Made by a program: the position numbers and the translations under genes
Part shown: positions 1-8,298 of the stretch, piece by piece
Numbering within the stretch: the first letter of the stretch is position 1
How the letters are laid out: each line of letters opens with the position of its first letter
Notes under the pieces: model-generated
What the model was told of the DNA's origin: nothing
The model's input: the letters and a program-made list of their open reading frames with translations, nothing else
Databases searched by the model: none
NCBI RefSeq assembly: GCF_011926545.1
Contig: NZ_JAATIT010000003.1
Location: 496,001 to 560,000, forward strand
DNA length: 64,000 nt
From: Sphingopyxis italica
GTDB lineage: Bacteria > Pseudomonadota > Alphaproteobacteria > Sphingomonadales > Sphingomonadaceae
Direction of reading: 5' to 3'

Positions 1-2
1 AG

Positions 3-86
3 AATGGACAAGGCCTTTGGTGGGAACCGGGGGCGGATGCGCCGTCTCGCGGTCCCGATCTTGAGAACGCCTTGGGCGGCGAATGA
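3..86 (+). CDS. C-terminal fragment of a phage-type protein, cut by the window start
   Basis: An open frame enters from the left edge and stops at TGA 84-86, giving a 27-residue acidic tail that ends ...NALGGE. It lies 15 bp ahead of the internal-virion-type gene on the same strand, so it is probably the preceding late gene of the same prophage operon. Too little is visible to name a product. The call rests on the open frame and the tight spacing. Confidence 0.5.
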   Translation, partial: NGQGLWWEPGADAPSRGPDLENALGGE

Positions 87-101
87 CGAAAGGAAATATC
101 T

Positions 102-608
102 ATGTGTGATCCGGTTCTAGGGCTGACGATCGCTTCGGCGGCTGTCACCTCCGCAGGCCAAATCCAGGGCGGTATCTATGCCTCGCAAATGTCCCGATAC
201 AAGGCGCAGGTCGCCGAGCAGAACAAGCAGGCGTCCCGCGAGGCGGCGAACGACGCTATCGTGCGAGGGCAGGAACAACAGCGCCAGCTCGGGCGAGATG
301 TGGCCGCGCGGGTTGGTGCGCAAGAGGCACGGATGGGGGCGAACAACATCGATCCCACATTCGGCAGCGCGAGCCGCGTGATCCTCGATACGGAGATGAT
401 CGGCGCGGAGGATTCGGCGGCGCTGTCGGAGAACAACCGCCGCGAGGTTCGCGCTCGGGCGATGGATGCGTGGAATTACGAAAGCGAGAGCCGTGCCGCG
501 CGGGCGGAAAGCAAGCAGGCCAAGGTTGCCGCGGGCTTCGCGGTCGCTTCAACCCTGCTCGGGTCCGCGACGCAATATTCGCGGTATCGCAGCCAGCAGT
601 TCGGGTAG
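102..608 (+). CDS. Phage internal virion / DNA-ejection-type protein
   Basis: The 168-residue protein has a short hydrophobic N-terminus (residues 7-22, GLTIASAAVTSAGQ) followed by a long Ala/Glu/Arg/Gln-rich helical stretch (about 30-150) with little hydrophobic core. This resembles T7 gp14-like internal virion proteins and their prophage relatives, which help form the DNA ejection channel; that is family knowledge. GAAAGG lies ahead of the ATG. The preceding frame ends 15 bp upstream, so the two probably share a late operon. No integrase, terminase or portal gene lies in the window, so this is only the edge of the prophage. The assignment rests on composition and layout and is moderate. Confidence 0.6.
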   Translation: MCDPVLGLTIASAAVTSAGQIQGGIYASQMSRYKAQVAEQNKQASREAANDAIVRGQEQQRQLGRDVAARVGAQEARMGANNIDPTFGSASRVILDTEMIGAEDSAALSENNRREVRARAMDAWNYESESRAARAESKQAKVAAGFAVASTLLGSATQYSRYRSQQFG

Positions 609-619
609 GCAGCGAAACG

Positions 620-886
620 TTATTCTGCGGGAAAGGCGTGCAGGACTGTCTTCCAGAAGGTTTCTACCTCGTGGAGTGCCGCGTGGCTCAGCACCGGATG
701 CCCGCCCTTGTCGAGTAAAGCGTCAACGGCGTCGATGCTGCGATTTCGCCATTTTTCCGCATAAGCTCGCGGGTCGTCCTTGGTTCGGCATATCTCGGTG
801 TATAGGTCTGCGACTAAATAACGGATCGCCATCTCGTGGCCAAATCGCCGAGCGAGAGCATCTTCGTCCAAGTCAGTTCCTTTCAT
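620..886 (-). CDS. Small hypothetical protein (prophage-edge cargo)
   Basis: An 88-residue soluble, mainly helical protein with an acidic N-terminus and an aromatic C-terminal segment (WKTVLHAF). I do not recognise a family. It is convergent with the phage gene, 11 bp apart, and is the last gene before the tRNA, a position where temperate phages often carry accessory genes. There is no clear ribosome binding site at the ATG at 886; an internal ATG at 832 is an alternative. Residue composition looks like a real protein rather than a GC-rich shadow frame. Confidence 0.5.
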   Translation of the reverse strand: MKGTDLDEDALARRFGHEMAIRYLVADLYTEICRTKDDPRAYAEKWRNRSIDAVDALLDKGGHPVLSHAALHEVETFWKTVLHAFPAE

Positions 887-1078
887 ATGGAATATCGACG
901 GGACGATAAGCCGACTGCGAGAGCAAGTCTATTGCAGCGCGCGATACCCTCAATGGTGTTCCATCCGTGTTGCATGGATTCGCCGGTAATGCCGGGGAAC
1001 GGACGGGAAACAGCGAGAAACAGGGAGAACAGGATGGAACACGAAAATTCCACTGACCCACGTTAAGTCATTGAAAAA

Positions 1079-1155
1079 TGGTGCACCCGCCGCGATTCGA
1101 ACGCGGGGCCCCCAGATTAGGAATCTGATGCTCTATCCTGCTGAGCTACGGGTGC
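1079..1155 (-). tRNA. tRNA-Arg (anticodon CCT)
   Basis: Read on the minus strand, a 7-bp acceptor stem GCACCCG/CGGGTGC encloses a D arm (TAGCTCAGC), an anticodon stem TCAGA/TCTGG with loop TTCCTAA (anticodon CCT, reading AGG), and a T arm with GTTCGAATC. The discriminator A and CCA are encoded. All stems pair. The 3' end faces the phage genes at 1-886, the usual geometry when a phage has integrated into a tRNA 3' end. Confidence 0.95.
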
Positions 1156-1204
1156 GCCGCCGCTCGTGTAGCGGCGGAGCGCGCGGAGCGTCAATCGGCT
1201 TGGA

Positions 1205-1666
1205 TCAATTGGCCGCCTCGGGCGGTACGATCGGCACCAGCAAGGGCATCGCGGCGATCCCGTCGTCGCGGAGCGCCTCCGCCTCGTCGGGCGAAGCCTG
1301 GCCGTGGATCAGGTCCTCGGCCGCGCGTCCCTCGTGCATCGCGCGCGCGGCATTGGCGAAATCGCGGCCGACCCAGCGCGATTGCGGCAGCATTTCGGCC
1401 TGTTTTGCCGCGATGCCGGCGAGCAGCTTGCGCACCAGTTCGGGGCGGGGCTCGGGCTCCGCCGGCGCCGAAACGGGCACGATCGAGGCCTGATTGGACT
1501 TCGCGCCGACCCGCGGCGCCATCACCGCCTTCGTCACCGCGCTGTCGCCGCAGACCGGACAGGCGATCAGGCCGCGCGCCTGCTGGTCGGCGAAGCTGTC
1601 GCTGCTCGCGAACCAGGCCTCGAACCGGTGATCGCCGGCCGCGCAGCAAAGATCGAACACGATCAT
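1205..1666 (-). CDS. DUF1178 family protein
   Basis: The 153-residue protein begins MIVFDLCC and has a CPVCG zinc-ribbon-like knuckle near residue 36 with upstream residues HRFEAWF. This matches DUF1178, a family of unknown function widespread in alphaproteobacteria. The middle (about 50-75) is Pro/Glu-rich and probably a linker; the C-terminal part is helical. It starts 3 bp after the glutaredoxin stop and is probably cotranscribed with grxC and comF, which suggests a thiol or metal link but does not prove one. Confidence 0.85.
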   Translation of the reverse strand: MIVFDLCCAAGDHRFEAWFASSDSFADQQARGLIACPVCGDSAVTKAVMAPRVGAKSNQASIVPVSAPAEPEPRPELVRKLLAGIAAKQAEMLPQSRWVGRDFANAARAMHEGRAAEDLIHGQASPDEAEALRDDGIAAMPLLVPIVPPEAAN

Positions 1667-1669
1667 GGG

Positions 1670-1930
1670 TCAGGCGGCTCCGATCAGCGCGTCGAGTTCG
1701 CCCTTCGCGTCGAGCGCGGCGAGGTCGTCGCTGCCGCCGACATGCTTTCCGCCGATAAAGACCTGCGGCACGGTGCGGCGCCCGTTCGCGCGGGCGACCA
1801 TCGCGTCGAACCCTGCGCGGTCCATCGTCACGTCGATTTCGCGGAAATCGGCGCCCTTGCCGTCGAGCAGCATCTTCGCCCGCGTGCAATAGGGGCAGAA
1901 AGCCTTCGTATAAACTTCGATCTGGGCCAT
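1670..1930 (-). CDS. grxC: Glutaredoxin 3 (GrxC)
   Basis: An 86-residue single-domain dithiol glutaredoxin. The CPYC redox site is at residues 12-15, the cis-proline motif TVPQVFI at about 53-59, and the glutathione-binding GG(S)D at about 66-69. It reduces protein and glutathione-mixed disulfides in the cytosol using glutathione. Length is typical of GrxC. Its ATG lies 4 bp after the comF stop and its stop 3 bp ahead of the DUF1178 gene, indicating a compact three-gene operon. Confidence 0.95.
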   Translation of the reverse strand: MAQIEVYTKAFCPYCTRAKMLLDGKGADFREIDVTMDRAGFDAMVARANGRRTVPQVFIGGKHVGGSDDLAALDAKGELDALIGAA

Positions 1931-1934
1931 GCGG

Positions 1935-2795
1935 CTATCCTGTCATCCTTTCGGTCTGCATATCGGAATCCAACGAAGCAAAGTCAAATATGTTGCCCCC
2001 CACCGCGTCGGGGACGACGCGCGCCCAGGTCAGCGCCGACACCCGCATCGCGCCGCTCCGTCGCAGCGCCCGCGCCGCGGCGCGCAGCGTCGCCCCGCTC
2101 GCATGAACATCGTCGACCAGCACCAGATGCTTTCCCGCCGCGCGCGCCTTGGCATCGGGCGCCAGCGCGAAGGCGCCAGCAACGATGCGCTCGCGCTCCT
2201 TGCGCCCCTTGCCGCGCAGCGATGCGGTCGGCTTGACGCGGAGCAGCAGATGATGATCGCGCGGCGCACCCGTCAGCCGCGCGAGTTCGTCGGCGAGCAG
2301 CGCGGCCTGGTTGAACCCGCGCGACCACAGCCGCCAGCGGTGCAAGGGCACCGGAACGAGCAGGACCGCATCGATATCGCCCAGCACGACGAGTTGGCGC
2401 GCCATCAACCGCGCCATCAGCCGCGCATGCCCGGTCCGCCGCCCATATTTGAGCCGCAGCGCGACCGTGCGGGCGACGGGGCCATAGGCGAGCGCCGACG
2501 GCGCGCCCTGGAAGGGCGGCGGATCGGCAAGGCACGCCCCGCACGCCAGCGCCACGCCAGGCGCGGCCGTAGGCAAAGGGATCGAGCAATGGGCGCATCC
2601 TGGCCCGCCTAGGAAATCGAGCGACGACCAGCAGGCGAGGCAGAATTGGCGATCGTCGCCGACGATCACCCCGCAACCCGGGCAACGCGGGGGCAGCGCA
2701 TAGTCGACGATCGCGCGCGTCGCGGCGCGCAGACCGCCCAGCCATGCCTCGGCCGGCGCGTCGGTTTTTTCGGCTTCCCCCGTCGCCTTTGCCAT
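1935..2795 (-). CDS. ComF family phosphoribosyltransferase-like protein
   Basis: A 286-residue protein with an N-terminal four-cysteine zinc finger (CPGC, CLAC, CAHC, CGAC between about residues 30 and 80), a middle segment LLVPVPLHRWRLWSRGFNQA typical of ComF, and a C-terminal phosphoribosyltransferase PRPP loop LVLVDDVHASGAT. ComF proteins act in natural transformation where a DNA-uptake system exists; elsewhere their role is uncertain. First gene of the comF-grxC-DUF1178 operon and divergent from the methyltransferase at 2838. An upstream ATG at 2813 would add six residues. Confidence 0.9.
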   Translation of the reverse strand: MAKATGEAEKTDAPAEAWLGGLRAATRAIVDYALPPRCPGCGVIVGDDRQFCLACWSSLDFLGGPGCAHCSIPLPTAAPGVALACGACLADPPPFQGAPSALAYGPVARTVALRLKYGRRTGHARLMARLMARQLVVLGDIDAVLLVPVPLHRWRLWSRGFNQAALLADELARLTGAPRDHHLLLRVKPTASLRGKGRKERERIVAGAFALAPDAKARAAGKHLVLVDDVHASGATLRAAARALRRSGAMRVSALTWARVVPDAVGGNIFDFASLDSDMQTERMTG

Positions 2796-2837
2796 CCGCG
2801 GGTTGTGAAGCATCGCCGGGGGCTGCACAAGCGGCGC

Positions 2838-3689
2838 ATGTCGCAAGCCCCACGTTCGCTTTTCTCGCCCGCCCGCCACCGCGCCCAGCGCGACCGCATG
2901 GCGCGCCTGCCCGCGGCCGCCAATTTCCTCGCGCCGATCATCGCCGAAACCTTGCTCGACCGGCTGACGATGGTGACGCGCGAATTTCCCCGAACCCTGC
3001 TCGTCGGCGCGCACGACCCCGCGCTGATCGACCATCTTCGCGCTACCGGCACCGACCTCATAATCATCGAGGCGGCGCCCCGGCTCGCAAGCCGGACTGC
3101 GGCGATCGCGGTCGAGGCCGATGCGGTCGACCTGCCATTCGGCAGCTTCGACCTCATCGTCTGGCCGGGCGGGCTCGACAGCGTCAACGACGTGCCCGGC
3201 GCGCTCGTACGACTGCGCGCGCTGCTCGCGCCCGACGGCCTGCTGCTCGGCGCCTTCGTCGGCGACGGCAGCCTGCCGCGCCTGCGCCGCGCGGTGATGG
3301 CCGACGGCGTGCGGTCGATCGCGCGGTTGCACCCGCAGATCGATCTCGCGGCGATGGGCAATCTGCTCCAGCGCGTCGGCTTCGCGCTTCCCGTCGTCGA
3401 TGTCGAGGCGCTGATCGTGCGCTATGGCGACTGGTTCGCGCTCGCACGCGACTTGCGCGCAACCGGCCTGTCGAGCCGCCTCGATCCCGCACCGCCGCCG
3501 CTGACCCGCGACGAGGCGGCGCGGATCGCCGCGGCGTTCGCGGCGCAAGCCGACCCCGACGGCCGCATCGGCGAAAGCTTTCGCCTCGTCCATTTCAGCG
3601 GCTGGGCGCCGCATCCCGATCAACCGCAGCCCGCGCGACGCGGCAGCGGCACCGCTTCGCTGACGGAGGCCCTCAAGCCGAAGGGCTAG
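2838..3689 (+). CDS. Class I SAM-dependent methyltransferase (BioC/NDUFAF5-like)
   Basis: A 283-residue protein. The N-terminus RHRAQRDRMA...FLAPIIAETLLDRL matches the helical lead-in of the BioC/NDUFAF5-type methyltransferases. A degenerate nucleotide-binding region TLLVGAHDP and the motif FDLIVWPGGLDSVNDVPGAL correspond to the post-I and IV motifs of the Rossmann fold. The mitochondrial relative NDUFAF5 is a complex I assembly factor that hydroxylates an arginine; BioC acts in biotin synthesis. The usual glycine-rich motif I is weak here. Divergent from comF, with its stop overlapping the convergent Nudix gene by 4 bp. Confidence 0.8.
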   Translation: MSQAPRSLFSPARHRAQRDRMARLPAAANFLAPIIAETLLDRLTMVTREFPRTLLVGAHDPALIDHLRATGTDLIIIEAAPRLASRTAAIAVEADAVDLPFGSFDLIVWPGGLDSVNDVPGALVRLRALLAPDGLLLGAFVGDGSLPRLRRAVMADGVRSIARLHPQIDLAAMGNLLQRVGFALPVVDVEALIVRYGDWFALARDLRATGLSSRLDPAPPPLTRDEAARIAAAFAAQADPDGRIGESFRLVHFSGWAPHPDQPQPARRGSGTASLTEALKPKG

Positions 3690-4114
3690 ATCAGTGCCTC
3701 GAGCAGCCCGATCAGCGGCTTGTCGGCGGGCGGCATGTCGAGGCCGTGTAGTTCTACCGGGCGCACCCAGCGAAGCGCGCTCGCATGCTGCGCGACCGGC
3801 GTTCCGTGCCATTTGCGGCATACGTAAAGCAAGAGCAGCAGATGCCGGTCGCCCAGCATGTCGCTCGCAAAGCAGGCGGGCGCGAGGCAGGCGTGATCGA
3901 CATCGATCGCCAGTTCCTCGGCCAGTTCGCGGATCAGCGCCTGCTCGGGCGTTTCGCCCGGCTCGAGCTTGCCGCCCGGAAACTCCCAGAGTCCCGCCAT
4001 CGCCAAGCCTTCGGGGCGCTGCTGGACGAGCAGCCGCCCGTCGCGGTCGACCAGCGCCGCGGCGACGACAACCAGCGATGTTTTTGGCGGTTTTCCGGGG
4101 ATGAGCGCGGACAA
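3686..4114 (-). CDS. mutT: Nudix hydrolase, MutT-like (8-oxo-dGTP diphosphatase)
   Basis: The protein has a complete Nudix box, GGKLEPGETPEQALIRELAEEL, preceded by LWEFP, the pattern of MutT-type 8-oxo-(d)GTP diphosphatases that clear oxidised nucleotides. The most plausible start is TTG at 4114, with AGGAAGG placed 7 nt upstream, giving 142 residues, close to family length. A longer ATG start at 4180 would add a 22-residue segment colliding with the Flp promoter region. Tail-to-tail 4-bp overlap with the methyltransferase. Confidence 0.85.
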   Translation of the reverse strand: MSALIPGKPPKTSLVVVAAALVDRDGRLLVQQRPEGLAMAGLWEFPGGKLEPGETPEQALIRELAEELAIDVDHACLAPACFASDMLGDRHLLLLLYVCRKWHGTPVAQHASALRWVRPVELHGLDMPPADKPLIGLLEALI

Positions 4115-4179
4115 ATTGTTAACCTTCCTATGCGAATGCTGGATTCCTCGGGAACTATATTTCAGTCGGGGGTGGAACA

Positions 4180-4350
4180 ATGCGAAACTTTTACAGGCTG
4201 ATGCGGTCGACCAGGGCCGCCACGGCCGTCGAATATGGGCTGATCCTGGCCCTCGTCTTTCTGGCGGCCGTCGTCGCGGTCAGCAACGTCGCCAACTCCA
4301 CCGGCAATATGTGGGGCAAGGTTTCGACCGCCGCGGACGCGAATATGTAG
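4180..4350 (+). CDS. Flp/Fap-type (type IVb) pilin
   Basis: A 56-residue prepilin: basic leader (RNFYRLMRSTR), then ATAVEYGLILAL leading into one hydrophobic helix (about 20-38). The EYG element at the start of the helix is the hallmark of Flp pilins exported by Tad systems. The residue usually glycine at the prepilin-peptidase cleavage point is alanine (RAA|TAVEYG region). GGGGTGG precedes the ATG. Together with the second pilin at 4495 it forms an isolated pair: no cpa or tad assembly genes are near. Confidence 0.85.
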   Translation: MRNFYRLMRSTRAATAVEYGLILALVFLAAVVAVSNVANSTGNMWGKVSTAADANM

Positions 4351-4494
4351 CCGCGGCGGCTGTCCCTTTTCGGGGCGGCCATGGGGCCCGTCCCCTCGCG
4401 CGACATTAAGATTTTCAAAACCTATTCGCCCTAAACCGCAGATGTTGACCCAGACCAGACCGTCAACAGGGTAAGTGAAATCAGGAGACCAGTC

Positions 4495-4656
4495 ATGAAG
4501 TTCATCAAAAAGTTCGTCCGCGACACCAAAGCCGCCACCGCCATCGAATATGGCCTGATCGCGGCTCTCATCGCCGTCGCCGGCATCTCGGCCATGGGCC
4601 TCGTCGGCAACAGCGTCAGCAACACCTTCAATTCGGTTGCGTCGAACCTCGACTAA
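4495..4656 (+). CDS. Flp/Fap-type (type IVb) pilin
   Basis: A 53-residue prepilin with basic leader KFIKKFVRDTK, the ATAIEYGLIAAL motif and a single transmembrane helix (about 18-38), ending in a small polar tail. It matches Flp pilins of Tad pili, used for surface attachment. As in the upstream copy, alanine replaces the expected -1 glycine. AGGAG lies ahead of the ATG, and a strong intrinsic terminator follows 40 bp after the stop. The 144-bp gap to the first pilin suggests its own promoter or mRNA processing. Confidence 0.9.
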   Translation: MKFIKKFVRDTKAATAIEYGLIAALIAVAGISAMGLVGNSVSNTFNSVASNLD

Positions 4657-4696
4657 TCGCGTTGGTTTGCGCGCTTCGCGCGCAACGAAAACGGAA

Positions 4697-4725
4697 GGGC
4701 GGTGGGTCATCCCACCGCCCTTTTT
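4697..4725 (+). terminator. Rho-independent terminator after the Flp pilins
   Basis: A perfect 10-bp inverted repeat GGGCGGTGGG / CCCACCGCCC with loop TCAT is followed by five T. This is the cleanest intrinsic terminator in the window and ends the pilin transcript just before the convergent M48 protease gene. Confidence 0.92.
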
Positions 4726-4738
4726 CGTGGTTTCGGAC

Positions 4739-6244
4739 TTATCGGTTCGCGTAGACCACGACCTTGACCTTCTGCCCCGGCGTCAGCCGGCTTGAAGCGG
4801 TCAGCCGGTTGAGCACCTGGAACCGTTCGGTCTGATAATTGCTGTACGCCATCCGCCGCGCCAGGCTGGCGACGGTATCGCCGCGGCCGACGGTGACGAC
4901 GTCGACGCGCCGCGGCCGGATCGCCGCCGCCTCGGCCGAGCTCAACCTCCGCACGCTGGTAAACATCGAATTGAAGGCGCTGCCCCGGCCCGCCTGTGTC
5001 AGCGCGACGAAGTGGAACGCCTGCCCGCGCGAAAATTCATAGGCGAAGACGGTGACGTCGACCTGACCCGACTGGCTGTTCACGCGCGCGGTCGAATAGG
5101 ACGCCGGGATGCCGTTCACGGTCGTCCGCTGGATCGCGCTCGGGCTGATCGACGCATTGCCGGCGACCGCCCGGAAAGCCGCCGAGATATAGGCGTTCAT
5201 GTCGCCACTATACGCTCCGGTCGAAAATTGCGCCTGTCCGCCATTGCCGCTGATCGACACCGCATCGGCGCTGTTCTGCATCCCGTAGCCGTTCGGCACC
5301 GTGAAGCGCAGCCGGAGATCGGGGTGCAGGAAATCGCGTCCTTCGATAACGCCCTGCGCCGGGTCGTCGCCGTACAGCACGCCGTCGACCGACGCGAGAA
5401 AGGCGTCGGCGTTGCGGTTACCGCCGCGCGCACCGACGCGGCTCGCCAGCGTTTGCGCGTTCCGCACGCGCGAGGCGGGGTCGGGGTGCGTGCTCGCCCA
5501 TTCGGGCAGCGACCGCGCATCGCCGCCCGACAGGCGCGCGTCGAGGTTCGTCTGATTGGCGAGGCTCGCGAGCATCGTGGACAGCGCGAGCGGATCGTAA
5601 CCCGCACTGCGGAGATATTGGACACCCAGCTGGTCGGCCTGCAACTCCTGACTGCGCGAGAAGCCCAGCGTCGCGAGCTGCGCGACGCGCATCGAATTAT
5701 TCTGGAGCAACCCGCCCAGCCCGCCGAGCAGCCCGCCATTGTCGCCGATCGCGCTGCCGAGCACCGCGCCGAGCACGCCGAGGATCGAATTGCGCGTCGC
5801 CGCCGACTGGCGCTTCTTGCTGTGCTGCGCAGCGACATGGCCGACTTCGTGCCCGAGGACGCCGGCAAGCTCCGCCTCGTCGTTCATCAGCGCCATCAGC
5901 TGGCGGGTGACATAGATATAGCCGCCGGGGATCGCGAAAGCGTTGTTCACCGGCGAATTGAGCAGCGTCACGGTGAAATCGCTGGGCGACCGCGACAGGC
6001 CCGATTGCATCGCGATATTCTGTCCGACGCGGTTCACATAAGCGGCCTGTGGCCCTTTGTACGCGCCGCCGAATTCCTGGAGCAGCTGCGGATGCGCCTC
6101 GTCGCCCTGCTTGCGTTCGGCGGGCGAGATATTGGTCTGGGTCTTGATCGCCTTCAGCTGCGCGTCGGCGGGACTGCTGCCCCCTGCCATCGCGCAGCCC
6201 GTCAGAACCAGTGCCAGCGCCATCGTCGTCGTCATCCGGGCCAT
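4739..6244 (-). CDS. M48 family metalloprotease lipoprotein with C-terminal LysM-like domain
   Basis: A 501-residue protein. A lipoprotein signal peptide ends in the lipobox LTGC (Cys about 17). The M48 zinc site HEVGHVAAQH follows, with the third ligand region ELQADQLGVQYL. The C-terminal 50 residues (VDVVTVGRGDTVASLARRM...LTPGQKVKVVVY) form a LysM-like peptidoglycan-binding repeat. It resembles the BepA/YfgC group of periplasmic proteases that act on outer-membrane proteins (family knowledge). The ATG at 6244 is preceded by GGGAGGTG, so I prefer it to the ATG nine codons upstream. Confidence 0.92.
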   Translation of the reverse strand: MARMTTTMALALVLTGCAMAGGSSPADAQLKAIKTQTNISPAERKQGDEAHPQLLQEFGGAYKGPQAAYVNRVGQNIAMQSGLSRSPSDFTVTLLNSPVNNAFAIPGGYIYVTRQLMALMNDEAELAGVLGHEVGHVAAQHSKKRQSAATRNSILGVLGAVLGSAIGDNGGLLGGLGGLLQNNSMRVAQLATLGFSRSQELQADQLGVQYLRSAGYDPLALSTMLASLANQTNLDARLSGGDARSLPEWASTHPDPASRVRNAQTLASRVGARGGNRNADAFLASVDGVLYGDDPAQGVIEGRDFLHPDLRLRFTVPNGYGMQNSADAVSISGNGGQAQFSTGAYSGDMNAYISAAFRAVAGNASISPSAIQRTTVNGIPASYSTARVNSQSGQVDVTVFAYEFSRGQAFHFVALTQAGRGSAFNSMFTSVRRLSSAEAAAIRPRRVDVVTVGRGDTVASLARRMAYSNYQTERFQVLNRLTASSRLTPGQKVKVVVYANR

Positions 6245-6279
6245 CAATGCACCTCCCTGCCTTACCGTCATTCAACCAT

Positions 6280-6369
6280 ACCGCCCGTGCTGAGTTTGTC
6301 GAAGCACCGTCCTTTTTCGGCCAAGCCAAAGGGAAAGGACAGTCCTTCGACAAGCTCAGGGCGAACGGT
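6280..6369. repeat. Imperfect inverted repeat with sphingomonad CTTGTCGAAGG element
   Basis: The left arm (ACCGCCCGTGCTGAGTTTGTC...) pairs imperfectly with the right arm (...CCTTCGACAAGCTCAGGG), the two halves running about 35 nt each around a short purine-rich centre. CCTTCGACAAGCTCAGG is an intergenic repeat common in sphingomonads. It lies between the accA stop and the M48 gene start. Confidence 0.75.
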
Positions 6370-6429
6370 GGATAGAAATAGCCATAGCCAGGAAGGAAAC
6401 GCCAGCTTCCGTGTTCTGGTTCCGGCCGG

Positions 6430-7377
6430 TCAGGCGCGTCCCATCGCGAGGAATTTTTCCTCGCGCGCGGCGAGCAGCGTATCGCGCGGCAACCCCGCCA
6501 GCGCGGCCAGCTCCTGTTCGATCGCATCGCCCAGCGAAGCGATCGCGGCTTCGGGCGCGCGGTGCGCGCCGCCGACGGGTTCGGCGACGATCCGGTCGAT
6601 GACCTTGAGACCGAGCAGGTCCTGCGCCGACATTTTCATCGCCGCGGCGGCATCCGCCGCCTTGTCCGACGTGCGCCACAGGATCGAAGCGCAGCCTTCG
6701 GGCGAGATCACCGAATAGACCGCATGTTCGAACATCAGCACGCGGTTGGCGGCGGCCAGCGCGATGGCCCCGCCCGAACCGCCCTCGCCGACCACGGCCG
6801 CAACCATCGGCACGCCAAGCGCGAGGCATTGTTCGGTCGAGCGCGCGATCGCCTCGGCCTGCCCGCGCTCCTCGGCCTGAATGCCCGGAAAAGCGCCCGA
6901 AGTGTCAACGAGCGTCACCACCGGCAGGCCGAAGCGGTCGGCGAGCTGCATCAGGCGGATCGCCTTGCGATAGCCCTCGGGCTTCGCCATGCCGAAATTA
7001 TGCTTCATGCGCGACGGGATATCGTCGCCCTTTTCATGGCCGATCACCATCACCCGGCGGCCGCGAAAGCGCGCGAGCCCGCCGAGGATCGCCTGATCGT
7101 CGGCGAAATTGCGGTCGCCCGCCAGCGGCATCCAGTCGTCGAACAGCCCCGCGACATAATGTTTGAAATGCGGCCGGTCGGGATGGCGCGCGACCTGCGT
7201 CTTTTGCCACGGCGTCAGCTTGCCATAGATTTCGCGCAGCAGTTTCGAGGACTTGTCCTCCAGCCGCGCGATGTCATTGTCGATGTTGAGCGACGGGTCG
7301 TCGCCCATTTCGCGCAGTTCGGCGATCTGTCGATCGAGCGCGGCGACCTGTTTTTCGAAGTCCAGAAAGGCTGTCAT
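6430..7377 (-). CDS. accA: Acetyl-CoA carboxylase carboxyltransferase subunit alpha
   Basis: A 315-residue AccA of normal length. The N-terminal helical region ([15 protein letters not shown]) is followed by the crotonase-fold core with [29 protein letters not shown] and [14 protein letters not shown]. With AccD it transfers the carboxyl group from carboxybiotin to acetyl-CoA, giving malonyl-CoA for fatty-acid synthesis in the cytosol. It lies 9 bp after the xerD stop on the same strand, so it is probably the distal gene of a transcript starting at the envelope protein at 10099. Confidence 0.97.
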   Translation of the reverse strand: MTAFLDFEKQVAALDRQIAELREMGDDPSLNIDNDIARLEDKSSKLLREIYGKLTPWQKTQVARHPDRPHFKHYVAGLFDDWMPLAGDRNFADDQAILGGLARFRGRRVMVIGHEKGDDIPSRMKHNFGMAKPEGYRKAIRLMQLADRFGLPVVTLVDTSGAFPGIQAEERGQAEAIARSTEQCLALGVPMVAAVVGEGGSGGAIALAAANRVLMFEHAVYSVISPEGCASILWRTSDKAADAAAAMKMSAQDLLGLKVIDRIVAEPVGGAHRAPEAAIASLGDAIEQELAALAGLPRDTLLAAREEKFLAMGRA

Positions 7378-7386
7378 GCGGAGTCG

Positions 7387-8298
7387 CTAGGACGATGATG
7401 TGTCAAGGTCAACGCCATCCATGCGAGCAAGCGGGTGACGCTTGTTGACCAGCTCGACGAGGCGGCGGCTATCGACATGCGTGTAAATTTCGGTGGTCGC
7501 GATGTCGGCGTGGCCGAGCATCAATTGCAGCGCGCGCAGATCGGCGCCGCCTTCGAGCAGGTGCGTCGCAAAGGCGTGGCGCAGCACATGCGGGCTGATC
7601 GCGGTCGGGTCGATCCCGGCGCGCGCCGCGAGTTCGCGCAGCATCTGGAACAGCCGCACGCGCGAGATATGCGCCTTGCCCGACGGGAAGAGCCAGGGTG
7701 ACCCGTCGACGAGCAGCGGCAGCCAGCGATCGAATGCCGCGCGTGCGCGCTGCGACAAAGGCACCAGCCGTTCCTTGTCGCCCTTGCCGCGGACGATCAG
7801 ATATTCGCGTTCGCCCGCCACGGCGCGGCGCGGAAGCGACACGAGTTCGCTCGCGCGGAGACCCGACCCATAGAGAAGTTCGAGCAGCAGCAGCATGCGT
7901 ACGGCGTTTGCCGACGGCGCTTCCCCAGCGGCTTCTTCACCCGCTTGCTCGAACAGCCGTTCGACATCGGCGTGGGTCAGGATGCGCGGCAACGGCCGCC
8001 GCGTTGCGGGCCGCGCTATGTCGAGCGCCGGATTGTCCGCCCGCTCGCCCTCGTCCAGCAGGAAAGCGTAGAACTGCCGCAGCGCCGACAATTTGCGCGC
8101 CGCGCTGCTCGCGGCAAGCGGCTGATAATCGGCCATCAATTTGCGCAAAGTCGAAGCATCGGCGTCGCCGAGCGGGCCTTTGATCCACTCGACCGCCTGT
8201 TCGAGATCGCGGCGATAGGCGGCGAGCGTGTTGCGCGACGCCCCGCGCTCGGCCGCCATCATTTCCAGAAAGCGGCCGATTAACGCGCCGTCAGACAC
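7387..8298 (-). CDS. xerD: Site-specific tyrosine recombinase XerD
   Basis: A 303-residue recombinase with an N-terminal SAM-like core-binding domain (1-85) and C-terminal catalytic domain: Arg in LLYGSGLRASELVSL, Lys in VRGKGDKERLVPL, HVLRHAFATHLLEGG (HxxR), LGHADIATTEIYTHV (His and Tyr nucleophile). It resolves chromosome dimers at dif with XerC. The start is GTG at 8298, overlapping the last 8 bp of the upstream envelope protein, so translation is probably coupled. It is not phage-linked: it sits in the core-gene block. Confidence 0.95.
   Translation of the reverse strand: MSDGALIGRFLEMMAAERGASRNTLAAYRRDLEQAVEWIKGPLGDADASTLRKLMADYQPLAASSAARKLSALRQFYAFLLDEGERADNPALDIARPATRRPLPRILTHADVERLFEQAGEEAAGEAPSANAVRMLLLLELLYGSGLRASELVSLPRRAVAGEREYLIVRGKGDKERLVPLSQRARAAFDRWLPLLVDGSPWLFPSGKAHISRVRLFQMLRELAARAGIDPTAISPHVLRHAFATHLLEGGADLRALQLMLGHADIATTEIYTHVDSRRLVELVNKRHPLARMDGVDLDTSSS

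Noticed and set aside
7387-8298. XerD-type recombinase as a phage integrase
   Set aside because: It is encoded in the core block with accA, far from the phage edge at 1-1155, and has the standard XerD length and motifs.
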